A stretch of 64,000 bases of DNA from assembly GCA_015844335.1 (NCBI GenBank), contig JADLZL010003926.1:310001-374000 (forward strand). Direction: 5' to 3'. A model generated the notes under the pieces. That model worked only from the letters and a program-made list of their open reading frames with translations. It had not been told where the DNA came from and searched no databases. Shown one piece after another: positions 53,623-63,894 of this stretch; the first letter of the stretch is position 1, and each line of letters opens with the position of its first letter. This DNA is from Chrysopogon serrulatus. Lineage: Eukaryota; Streptophyta; Magnoliopsida; Poales; Poaceae. The position numbers and the translations under genes were made by a program.

Positions 53623-55470
53623 GAGAGCTCCACCCAGGGGACCGAGACCGGGAGGCACAGCGGATAGAGCCGCAATGCCTAGAACTAGAACTCTCGGCGC
53701 CACCAGCCCACCATTCGTACGTACGTGTACGACCTGCGCAGCTAGCTAGGCCTTTGGCCAGCAGCAGCGGCGACGGCGTCGTCGTCCTTGACGTGACGCC
53801 TCCACCTTTTTTGAGTACATACCATACCACAGGAACTGTGTACTGTAATGGCGCGTACGAGGAGGTCACCGAGCTCGATCCATCCATCGTTGTGTTGTGT
53901 GCGTCCATGTGTCGTGTGGTCTAAGCCAATCCATCTTTGGAAGGGTCAGCCAAGAATGTCGTGCCGTGTCGAACCCAGGCAGACGCAGCAAAGCGAGTAG
54001 TAAGATGGCTCGTCCCGTCACGAAACCGTACGTAAAGGCGGCCGACGGGAGGGAGGCGGCAGAGAGCAGGCGGCGCGCGCGACCTGGGAAGCCACGGGGA
54101 GATCGCGCGGGCGCGGGCGGCGGGAAGAGGCGACGCACCGGGGTCCACGGGAAGAGGAACGGAGCGCCGCGAGCCCACACAACACTGACGGAGCGGGACG
54201 GAAAGTGGCAAGGCGTCGGCGTCGCGTTCCGGCGCGCGCGGGCGGTGGAATCTTTGGAGGCTGGAGGAGGAATCCGCGGGCCGGCACGGCACGACGCGTG
54301 CGCGCGATTCGATTGGGTTGGGGCACCCGGCAGCCGGCACCGGCAGAATGAATGAAACGCGCGTCCGGGCTCGGTTGGACACGGCCTGCATGCTTTGCCT
54401 AGGCCGGCAGCAAGGCCCCTGGGGCCGGCGCGCGGCGACACATCGTATTTGCATTCGTACCGATGGGTGGCAGGGCTGACGCGCGCACGCCTCATGTCCC
54501 GGCTTCGGACGGCCGCCGTGGCCTGGCCCGGATATGCCATATGCCGCCGGGCCACGTCACAGTGCCTCTGATGGGGAATTGCTGTTACTGCTAGTACCAT
54601 TATTTATTCACCAGCTCTACTGTCAGCCAGATCGACACTCATGCCTTCTCGGACTTTTGCACCCGTTTTATTACTAACTGCTCATCAGTTTTTTTTTTTC
54701 TTTTTACCTTTTCCACGCCGACACTACACATCAGCGTGCGTGGTGTAGCAGTGTGGTACGTACGTGGCCCCAAACGTGGTTGGCACGGCAGGCATGCCGT
54801 GGATCGGAGCCCGACGCTGACTCAATAAGCCACTCATTGAAATTCAGACAGGGAGCTTTCGCAGGTACAGTAGTATATACTTATTGCTACTACCAGATGA
54901 TTCTCTATTTTTTTTTTCTTTTTACCTGGTTCGCTCCTAAAACAAGCAAAACCCGATCCGACACGCAATTACAGTACAGTACTCCGTATCTCTACTAGTA
55001 TAGTAGTATGTAGGTCACGTCTACGATGCCAATGTATATATTCTCTCGAAATCGACGGTGACGTAACTGGCCCACCCAACTGTAATTTTTTTTTCCTTAC
55101 GCTACCTATCAACTTGGGCAATTGGGTAACTTCTGCATCTTGCTAACCCTTTCTTTAGAGGATGGTGCTTGCCATCAAATTTTAACTTTCTGACAGTGAA
55201 AGAACCGATGCCGACTGGTGTACTGTTTGGTTCATAAAAAAGCAGATTACATATAAGAAAAAACCAACAGGCTTACTTCGCACGGAGTAAGAAAAGGTCC
55301 AGAGTCGGCGGAAAGTTTACGGTGGCGGCACCGCACGGTCCAAATCTCGTCGCTTTCGGCCTGCCGTCCGCAGAGCAAATATTTCCGAGCACAGCTCCGA
55401 TCGACCCCGAAAGATGCTGGTAACTTCAATATTGGATTGAGCTCTCAGAACTTTATTATTAGCCTTTATT
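53623..55470. other. Upstream region and spacer, no gene
   Basis: GC-rich to about 54560, open in several frames without recognisable protein, then AT-rich. It probably includes the mannanase promoter. No element or RNA gene identified. Confidence 0.45.
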
Positions 55471-55478
55471 TACAAGGG

Positions 55479-56270
55479 AATAATGGCGTGTTATCAGGCT
55501 TCTCCAGAACTGCCCTCTCGACATTTCGTCAGGCCTCCGCATGCCATTTGTTTCTTAGGCACACGCCATTGGTAGTAGTGGTAGACAATATGCATTGCAA
55601 GTGCAGCCGTGTGCGTGTTGCCATTTGCCACGGCGGCTAGCTAAAGCATTTCTTCACTTGGTCATCGGAGCCAAGGATCGTGCCAACCTTGCACACAATT
55701 TAAGATGGAGTGTGTCTGATTGACGGACACACGACCGCGCCACTGCAGCTAGAGACATCGCCATCTCCTGTTACCTGGACTGTGGACAGACAGTTGGGCC
55801 TCTAGCATCTCAACAACAACACATGCACCGCCCACTTTGAGAGTTGAGACCCGTCTCGCTCACTCTCAACGACCCAGACATTTGCTTGCTTGCTCTTTGC
55901 TGCTGTTTCTCTTTTTTCGCTTCTGGATGGAAGATCTTGTCTGAAATCTGAATGGTGAACTGTCAGTGAACGAATCGTCTGTCCACCGAGAGGTCTCGAT
56001 GAAATGACCGTGAATGAATCTTTTCGAAAAAGATCTCGTCTTTCAGGGACGGGACACATCGCAGTACTGGAATGGAGTATATTTTACGTACTTGATCGAG
56101 TGCAAGTTTAATGCAGGTCGCTGCTGGGTTTATTAGATTGGATTTGATCCGTCCATCTTGTCCGAGAGGATAGGAACACAACACCAAGGAATGAACCAGA
56201 GAGATCGAAGTGAGTGGGACGAGACCACAAGAGTTTCTCAAATCCGCTGACGAGAGCTATCTTTTCATCA
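55479..56270. repeat. Local duplication, copy 1 (coding part deleted)
   Basis: It shares ordered blocks with 56308-57420: GGCTTCTCCAGAACTGCCCT, GCCAAGGATCGTG with CAACCTTGCAC, CGCCATCTC, GGACAGACAGTTGGGCC, ACACATGCACCG, TTAATGCAGGTCGCTG and GGAACACAACACCAAGGAAT. The segment corresponding to the small gene's coding region (56752-57063) is missing; only flanks remain. Confidence 0.75.
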
Positions 56271-56690
56271 GTAATCAGTCAGGAGATAAGACTCAATAGA
56301 CACAATGCAAGGAAATGGAATGGCGTGGTATCAGCTAGGCTTCTCCAGAACTGCCCTCTCAGCTTTTCTTGAGGCTTCCGCATGCCACGCACTTAATTTG
56401 TGCAGGGCAGCAAACAACACACACACGACACAGGCAATATATATGATATGAATTTGCCATGGCGACCAAGAGAGCACTTAGTCGAAGCCAAGGATCGTGT
56501 CAACCTTGCACTTGAGCCACAGTTCTTCTTTTTTTTTTTTTTTGAAATAAAAAGGAGCATTGATGGGTCTATCTGGAACGCGACGAAGTTAAAATTTCTC
56601 AACAACGATAAGTCTCGAGGTAGCAACACCCTTTGAGTCAAGGGTAGCTGCATTGCGGCATTTCCACAAACACAAGCGTGCGCTGCCATG

Positions 56691-56716
56691 GATCGTGATC
56701 GTGATCGTGATCGTGA
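56691..56716. repeat. (GATCGT)4 microsatellite
   Basis: Four GATCGT units just downstream (minus sense) of the stop of the small gene, probably in its 3' UTR. Confidence 0.9.
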
Positions 56717-56751
56717 GGGCGGAGAAGATAAGAATTAGCCAATTAGCCCCG

Positions 56752-57063
56752 TTACCGGCACTCGGCGAAGATGCGGCGTAGGTGGGACGCGAGGGCGCCG
56801 GACGAGTCGGTGTCCGCCTCCCTGCGGAGCGCGTCATGCAGACTCTGCGCGCGGACGGAGAGGTCGTCGCGCTCGCGGCGGAGGTCGGCGGTGTCGTCGT
56901 CGAGGTCGCGGAGGCGGTGCTTCTGGCCCATGGACCGCAGGCTCATCATGAAGACGCCCGCCATCAGGAACAGCTGCACGAACCCGTCCTTGCGCTTCGC
57001 CGCGTTCGCCAGCAGCCCCGGCGGGCGCCGGCCCCCGAAGCCGCTGCCGCTCACGTCCGCCAT
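56752..57063 (-). CDS. Small membrane-anchored coiled-coil protein
   Basis: 103 residues, single exon. A Gly/Arg/Pro-rich N-terminus (1-24) with LLANAAKRKDGF is followed by one hydrophobic segment VQLFLMAGVFMMSLRSMG (29-46), probably a membrane anchor. A charged heptad-like helix then follows (QKHRLRDLDDDTADLRRERD, 47-66, and on to about 82), and then SSGALASHLRRIFAECR. As I recall, plants share an unnamed family with exactly this plan (KRKD, hydrophobic segment, RS-GQK-R, coiled coil, short C-terminus). I chose the Met at 57063 because the family-like sequence starts there; the frame is open 28 codons further upstream in what looks like 5' UTR. Function unknown; organelle membrane association is possible but not shown. 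Confidence 0.75.
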   Translation of the reverse strand: MADVSGSGFGGRRPPGLLANAAKRKDGFVQLFLMAGVFMMSLRSMGQKHRLRDLDDDTADLRRERDDLSVRAQSLHDALRREADTDSSGALASHLRRIFAECR

Positions 57064-57676
57064 CTCTGCCTGCCGCCGGCTGCTGCGGGGTTGGTTGGAC
57101 TCTGGGCTTTGAGCTTTGGGGTCACCTGGACAGACAGTTGGGCCCACTAGTCAGTGTCCCAACACATGCACCGGCCACGTTATCATCTTTTGGAAGAAGA
57201 GCTCTTCCAGGAATTGCAGAGATAAGAATAAGATAGCTGCTTACCAACAAACAATGCATAATGCAATCAAGGATGTGAGAGGACGTGATGGTGAAACCGA
57301 TCGAGATGAAGAAAATTAACCAATGCGAGTTAATGCAGGTCGCTGTGCTTCTCGATCTTTATCCAATACAAGAGGAACACAACACCAAGGAATCTTAGAA
57401 ATCAAACTGAATGAGAGTTTCCTACCAATAATTCTTTGGCTAACAATTCAGTGAAAGAAAATCGTTTTCATAATAATTGGCGTCAGGTGAGGCCTTTGTC
57501 GGATCTGAATCCGTCCAGATGCTGTAGGCCATCGTTTTTACAGCAGGAGTACGTCTCCAGCGATGAAAGAATGGATCATTGTTCAAGGGACAGGAGGGTT
57601 ACGATCTAGATCTTCAGAGAATTCGTGCAACAATGACTCGGATCACCACGTGGCACGTGCCTTATATACAATATAA

Positions 57677-58205
57677 TTGCATTCCCTGTATGTATCCCTT
57701 TCATGTTAGTAGGCAGACATTTACTGCTAAGAAAGATACAAGAAGGCAACATAATAACAAGTACGAGAGTTTTAATAGGAGTCACACTAATGATTGATGA
57801 AGAACAGGAAAATGACAGTAAAGAAATGAGTACTCCCTCCGTTCCTTTTTATTTGTCATTTGTGGGATGCGTGTCACAAGTTTGACTTGATTTATAAAAA
57901 AATACGTATAATATTTATATCTTCAAATAATTTTGTTAAAAAACTAGATCCAAAGATCTTTCCGATGATATTAATTATGATACTAATTGATGATATTTAT
58001 TATTTATTAAAATTGCCGGCATTTGTGTCTCGGGAAGCGAAGCGACAAATAAAAAGGGACGGAGGGAGTAATATAGACGGACGCTGTCAGGTGACGCTGT
58101 GAACAGGAGCCCAAAAACGACTACTTGATTTGTGGTGGTTCAAATATGAGGTCTCCTAGCAGACACTCTGCAGCATCACATTCACGTTAGCGGGTTCCAG
58201 TTGTA
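57677..58205. repeat. L18 tandem duplication, left copy, distal 3' flank
   Basis: It matches 62884-63195: GCATTCCCTGTATGTATCCC-like start, CCCTTTCATGTTAGTAGGCA, GAACAGGAAAATGACAGTAA, GGAGCCCAAAAACGACTACT and TTCACGTTAGCGGGTTCCAG. The left copy is interrupted by the Stowaway element at 57833-58068 and ends at the Helitron insertion point. Confidence 0.85.
57833..58068. mobile_element. Stowaway MITE with TA target duplication
   Basis: The ends CTCCCTCCGTTCCTTTTTAT and ATAAAAAGGGACGGAGGGAG are perfect inverted repeats (TIR about 25 bp) flanked by TA (57831-57832 and 58069-58070). 236 bp, non-coding. The paralogous site at about 63026 lacks the element and has a single TA. Confidence 0.93.
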
Positions 58206-60703
58206 TCTATAGCTCCTATAATCCTAACCCCCACTAACCTATTTTCCAGCCTCCTGATTGGTTGAGAGCTTAGCTATGACGTCATCGGTATGCTCTTCCG
58301 TCTCGAAACGGTCCAGATCGAAGTCGGGTCGTCCGCCGCAGCCTGCCAACCTTTTCCTTCCTCCTCCGCTTTGAGCCAACAGCGCCGCCTTTCGCCACCG
58401 CCTTGGCTGGGTTGACCCAGCGAAGCGGCAGCGGCGCCGGCCTGCACGTGGCAGCAGCGGAGGCCGTCGTGGCCAATGCTGAGGGGCGAAGGAGGGGCCA
58501 GCGGCCTCCAGGGCCTGGGGCCGTACGGTGAGCCGTCACCCCTAGAGAGGCGCGGCACGGCGCGGGCCAACGCCCTTGGAACCGAGGCCGTAACCATCGC
58601 GGCGCCTCTCCTCCCTCTGCGCCGCCTTAGCGGCTCATGGCGAGCTTCGCCCGCGGCAGCACCGTGCCGCCCGGCTTCGGGAGCACGAGCTCGAGCTCCT
58701 TTCTTTCTCGCTCCTTGTCCGCCCGCTCTGCTCTCCATCTTCTTCTCTTCCTCTCATTCTCCTTCCTCCTCTTCGCTTTGCCTCTACTAGGGACAGAGAC
58801 CGCCCGACACCAGCTTCTTCCTTCTCTCTCGCTGCCTCTTCATCTCCTCTCCCTCTCTCGGAGAAGGCCGGAACGCCGCTCTGCCGGAGGCCGCCCTCGC
58901 CGCCCTAGCTGCCCCGGCCGGGCGCACGCCGGAGCCGAGCGAGGCCAGCGGCCGAGGGGGGTGCCACGGCATCCTGCTCCTCCCTTCTTCTCTCCTCTCT
59001 CCTCTCTTTCTCTCCTTTCTCTCTTCCTTTTTCCGTTTTCTCTCCGCCGAGCAGGAAGGACGGAAGGGTGGCAGAGAAATGTCAACACCCTCCACCATGC
59101 CAAGGCAGAGCACGACACCTCACCCGTAGGGCCCACGAGGCAGCTGCACACCACTCTCCCTCCTTCCCTTTCTCTCTCCCCACTCTCTGTAACGGTCAGC
59201 AAGGGAGCAGGACAAAATGACGACACTTCCCACCCACATCTCCCAACCAATGGAAAGACACCATGCGTCGTGGGACCCATGCCTCAGCACCTTCATCTCT
59301 CTTCCCCCTCTTCTGCATGGACACGGTTCATTTGAACCAAGAAAGAAAGCCAGCCGTCTACAGCAGTCACAGCACAGTAGCAGTCAGCTCGGCCCCCAGC
59401 CTGACCCACGTCCTACCCAATATTTTCCATCTCATTTACATTACCCCGTTTTCAAGAAATAATTTTCAAAGTTGATCTTCATTTATTTTACCACATTAAA
59501 CTTTAGAAATTCATATCTCCTCCACCCAAATTCTGATTCTAGAAATTCCTCTTCTTTCACAAACTCTTATGAAATTCAAAGGACCGGTTCAATTTGCTAA
59601 TCTATAACTCCTATAATTCTAAGGGAGTCACGCATGTAGGCTGCATGTGCACTCCAGTTAATGTTCCAGCGCCTTTACTGTTCCTGCAGTGGAACATGAA
59701 TTATTGCCGCTTTGCATGCCTCTAGGGAATTCCATGGATCAAGCAATAAAATAAATAATTGTACAATTTCTCTTCCTCTCCCTCACAATAAAACTGACTC
59801 CTCCGCTATCCACTGAATGATCCCATGAGTCTTATATAAAGAGTCGGCCTTCTATGTTCGATGGACGAGCTGGTCCGTGCGCAGAAGAGCAGCAAGAATG
59901 GAGCCGGACAAATGCCCAAACAATTGGCCTCTACTACGCCGTCCTTCATCTTGCCACTGTCACCGAGCATTTGGATTCGGCTCGCTGCGAGGAGGAGCTA
60001 AGGCCAAATTACCAGCCCAGCACATCTCCTGGACGGCGGGCCGTGGAGGATCTCCTTTTCCCTCCTCTCCTCGCTACCTCATGAGTTTCCAAGTGGTTTA
60101 TTGAATCTCGAAATTAGTAGGATCACCAACAATGAAACCAAGGTTATCCTTTGATTTGGCAGAAGACATTTCTTCTCATGAAATCATTCGGGCAGCTTTT
60201 AGAAATCTCTTTTACTCATGAGCTTTTTTCTATTATGATCTTGACGGATAATTATTATTTTTATGACATACCATTGATTCTTTTTACTGTAGCGGCATGC
60301 ACTAAGATGATATGTTCATCCGATATCACCCCAATTAGGTAATTTGAAGCTCTTATTTCCTTTTTTTTGTTTTACCGTTTCAGCTTAACTTGGATGTAAA
60401 ACTAATTGCCATTGATAAATTTTGACTATTTTAAAAGTCTAAACTTTGCGCTTTATGGGAAGTCAGTTTCCAATTATAGCTTCATGGCTACAGTACTAAC
60501 TTTGTATCAAATCAAAATGTGGTTTTGACAGATCCAATGATCGTTGTATACAAATGCCACACACATAAACCACGATATGATCCCACGGAGAATTCTCTTA
60601 TTTTGATAAGAACTGATGCAAATAACATGTGAATCTAATTCATACATCAATACATATTTATATTAAAGAAAGTCCCGCAGCAACGCGCGGGGTATCCTTC
60701 TAG
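58206..60703 (+). mobile_element. Non-autonomous Helitron (about 2.5 kb)
   Basis: The 5' end is TCTATAGCTCC; the 3' end is CTAG, preceded about 8 bases upstream by a GC hairpin (CCCGC at 60674-60678 with GCGGG at 60687-60691). It sits exactly between A (58205) and T (60704), the Helitron target preference, with no target duplication. The paralogous copy at about 63190-63195 reads straight through (CCAGTTGTTATTATTC), confirming an insertion. No Rep/helicase is encoded, so it depends on another element. The interior is mosaic: a GC-rich part (58.3-59.1 kb), a mid-part (59.1-59.45 kb) and a TATA-box region (59.83-60.08 kb), possibly captured gene pieces. Confidence 0.88.
59833..60084 (+). other. 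Possible captured promoter/exon inside the Helitron
   Basis: CTTATATAAAGAG (about 59833-59845) is a strong TATA-like box. It is followed by an ATG at 59854 with 76 codons (or an ATG at about 59862 with 46 codons in another frame) in DNA of higher GC than the Helitron ends. No protein family recognised. It is consistent with a captured gene start; low confidence. Confidence 0.25.
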
Positions 60704-61442
60704 TTATTCTATTCTACTCCTGTAGAAAGGCTCAGTGTATTCAGCATTGCAACATACGCTGATTGTATTACACCAGCTGTACAGTATAATGACCTTGTAA
60801 TTATACAGACATGCAGGTAGATCAGTGGCCGTGCTGTTTTATTGAGAGCATGAGCATCTCCAACAGTCTCGCTCTCTAAATCATCGTTTAGGTATAGATT
60901 TAAACAAAAATCTGTCTCGTCTTTCCACCTTCCAGCAGTTACTCTCTATAGCGAGAAACCAGAGGACAGCAATATTCAGAGGCCTAATTGAAGAAACTGT
61001 TGAAGTATTCCTGTCACCTAAATCTTTGTTCCTATCAATACAGAAGGTAAAAAGCCTATTGGAGTTGCTGACACAGTATCACGAGAGAGGGAAGCAAATC
61101 CTCATCCAGGAGAGAGTAGCAGAAAATCTTCCTTTTTCGTCATCTTCTTCCAGTTTCAGCTCTCATCTACTCAGGATTCACATCGAAAGGTCTCATTCTA
61201 TCGTATATAAACATATGATGTTCACCATAGAGTACAGACTGCGGGAGACGGGTAGTATCAAAGCAGAGAAGCATCAGAACACAAGACTATTACAAAACAC
61301 GTGACATGATCAAAGAGTGGCCATGTCTGCATCCTGCAGAACAGGGCTTTGAATGACTACAGAAGAGATCTGTTCGGCATATGGAGAAAAAAGGGGCAAG
61401 ATTACAGGTGATCCTGAAGATATGAACAAACATTTGGATGAT
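60704..61442. repeat. L18 tandem duplication, left copy, proximal 3' flank
   Basis: It matches 63194-63894 nearly throughout: GTGTATTCAGCATTGCAACA, ACATGCAGGTAGATCAGTGG, CAACAGTCTCGCTCTCTA, CAGGAGAGAGTAGCAGAAAA and TCTCATTCTATCGTATATAA. Small indels occur; no gene of its own. It includes the 3' UTR region of the minus-strand L18 copy. Confidence 0.9.
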
Positions 61443-62803
61443 TCAGAATTCAAGCCCGTGCTCTCTAGCAGAATCAGCAAAAGCTTTTATGCAGCCATGG
61501 TACAGGAAACCGCCTCGGTCAAAGACAACTTTGGTAATCCCTTTCTCCAAGCAGGACTTGGCAATCACCTCCCCAATCTTTTGTGCTATTTCCTGGAAGC
61601 CAATATCAAATTTCTGTCAGCAACAAATCATAGCCTATCTGCAGCATGTCTCATCTTGTCATTTTGAATCAGGTATAACCAAAATTCAACACCAATGCAG
61701 TACCGTTGGAGATAAAAATCAACCGAGTCATAAAAATGATTGCACAACTTCAAACTGTTTTGTGTTCTTATATGCAGAATCATCTGAAGAAAACACAGTG
61801 TATTGCTCCCTGAGATCATCCAAGTTCCAGTAACCAGCCTATGTACAACAAGCCATTGTGATCTTACTAGAAAAACATGCTGTCCTAAAACCTCACTGAT
61901 TTTTCAGAAAAGGCAGATTTGAACCTAGGACACGACCTGTATTGATTAAGTTGGCCATAGTTTTGTATATATAAGCAAATATTGAAGTGTCACAATGACT
62001 GATGAAATAGTGGATTTATCAAATGTGGATATATCAAAGGCTGCATTGTCTGTTCACCTTATCGACCCTGGTGCCCTGTTTTACTTTTCACTGCAACCAG
62101 GGTTTGGCAATGATCGGAGGCATAAGACCGAGTCTATTCTTGTGAAGAAATCAGGAATGCATGCATATTTGTAGTGATCATGGTTTTTGAGGCGTTGCGG
62201 CGTCATGTGGCGCTGGGGTACTTCACAACGTCTAGGCGATATGGCGTAACTACAACCTTGTGGCATCCTGCGGCACCTAGGGTACACCACAACGCCTAGG
62301 CGACGCTCAGGTGACGCCTCAAAAACCATGGTAGTGATATCACAATCTAGTAGAAATAACCAGCGTGTTAAAAGTAGGAGTATCTCAAACTATGTAATCT
62401 GAATTCTGAAATCCTAACGAGAATGCAGTACCCAAACAGAGAATATACATTTCATTGGGTTATAGATACTACAAGTGGAAAGAACATGCATTTCACTACA
62501 GCAATCTATTATGGGAGAAGGAATGATTTAATAAAGGAACTAGCAAACTTACTGTTAGTGATTTACTATCTTTGGAATGGTATTGACATTTCAACCAAGA
62601 TCATAGTTTCTCAAGAAAAATAGGAGGAGCTGATAACTTACAATCGTTGGCCCAGCCGAGTATTCGAATTCTTTGGAGAGAGTTTTGTGCATGGTTGAAG
62701 CTGAAGCCAGAGTGCATTGCTTTGTGTCATCGATGACTTGAGCGTACAGATGCTTGTTTGAGCGGAAAACACTCAACCTCGGCCTCTCTGTGGTGCCACT
62801 TAC
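61443..62803 (-). pseudogene. Plastid ribosomal protein L18 (uL18c), 5'-truncated copy
   Basis: Two exons of the nuclear gene for the chloroplast 50S protein L18, which binds 5S rRNA in the plastid ribosome. Exon 62803-62642 (54 codons) encodes VSGTTERPRLSVFRSNKHLY, AQVIDDTKQCTLASASTMHK and a GPTI end before GTAAGTT. Exon 61592-61443 encodes EIAQKIGEVIAKSCLEKGIT, KVVFDRGGFLYHG and the C-terminus AREHGLEF with a TGA stop. The first exon (transit peptide and basic N-terminus) is missing: only about 75 bases separate the acceptor of the upstream exon from the 3' flank of the next duplicate. Two residues near the end differ from the right copy (Cys for Arg, Phe for Leu). A truncated tandem pseudogene is the best reading, unless an unrelated upstream exon was recruited. 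Confidence 0.85.
62179..62330. mobile_element. hAT-type MITE (152 bp) in the L18 intron
   Basis: Perfect 17-bp inverted ends CATGGTTTTTGAGGCGT and ACGCCTCAAAAACCATG are flanked by an exact 8-bp target duplication GTAGTGAT (62171-62178 and 62331-62338). The 8-bp duplication points to the hAT superfamily. The interior is rich in GGCG words and non-coding. Confidence 0.88.
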
Positions 62804-62883
62804 CTGGAAAGGAGTATGTAAGACTGACAACTGCGATTTAACTCGTGAAACTAGCAGGAAGTAGCTGTAAAACCCTTTAATTG

Positions 62884-63894
62884 CATTCCCTATATAAATC
62901 CCTTTCATGTTAGTAGGCACACATTTACTACTAGGAAAGATACAGGCAGGCAACATGATAACAAGTATGAGTTTTTTTTAATACTGGTTGATGAAAGAAC
63001 AGGAAAATGACAGTAAAGAAACGAATAATATAGATGGACGCTGTCATGCACGTACAACAGGTGACGCTGTGAGCAGGAGCCCAAAAACGACTACTTGAAT
63101 ACTTGATTTGTGGTGGTTCAAACATGATGTCTCCTAGCAGACACTCTGCAGCATCACAATCACATCACATTCACGTTAGCGGGTTCCAGTTGTTATTATT
63201 CTAATCCTGTAGAAGGTCTCAGTGTATTCAGCATTGCAACATACGCTCATACATGTATTAAACCAGCTGTACGTATAATGACCTTGTAATTAATACGGAC
63301 ATGCAGGTAGATCAGTGGCCGTGCTGTTTTATTTAGAGCATGGGCATCTCCAACAGTCTCGCTCTCTAGATCATCGTTTAGATAGCAATTAAATCTCTCA
63401 TCTTTCCACTTTCCAACAGTTTCTCTCTATAGCAAGAAACTAGAAACAAAGGATAGCAATATTCAGAGGCCTAATTGAAGAACCCGTTGAAGTATTCCTG
63501 TCACCTAAACCTTTGTTCCTATCAATACAGAAGGATAAAAAGCCTACTGGAGTTGCTGACACAGTACATCACTAGAGAGGGGGAAGCAACTCCTCATCCA
63601 GGAGAGAGTAGCAGAAAATCTTCCTTTTTCGTCATCTTCTTTCATTTCAGGTCTCGTCTACTCGGGATTCACATCGAAAGGTCTCATTCTATCGTATATA
63701 AACATATGGTAATATCAAGCAGAGAAGCATCAGAACACAGTACTCTTACAAAAACGTGACATGATCAAAGAGTGGCCATGTCTGCACCCTGCAGAACAAG
63801 GCTGAATGACTACAGAAAGATCTGTTCGGCATGTGGAGAAAAAAAAGAGAAGATTACAGGTGATCCTGGAGATATGAACAGACATTTGGAAGAT
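62884..63894. repeat. L18 tandem duplication, right copy, 3' flank
   Basis: Uninterrupted counterpart of 57677-58205 plus 60704-61442. It preserves the pre-insertion sites of the Stowaway (about 63026) and the Helitron (about 63190-63195). Confidence 0.88.

Larger units (their letters stand above)
56308..57420. repeat. Local duplication, copy 2 (contains the small gene)
   Basis: Partner of 55479-56270, retaining the intact 103-codon gene and a T-rich run at 56524-56543. Confidence 0.75.

Noticed and set aside
53866..54600. 244-codon minus-strand frame upstream of the mannanase
   Set aside because: GC-rich promoter-side DNA, open in several frames, with no domain or splice support.
58274..59475. 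Long overlapping frames on both strands inside the Helitron
   Set aside because: Low-complexity Arg/Ala/Ser sequence from GC-rich and CT-rich DNA; no family recognised. Noted only as possible captured material.
61353..61667. 104-codon plus-strand frame across the L18 last exon
   Set aside because: Antisense to the L18 C-terminal exon, which matches a known protein on the minus strand.
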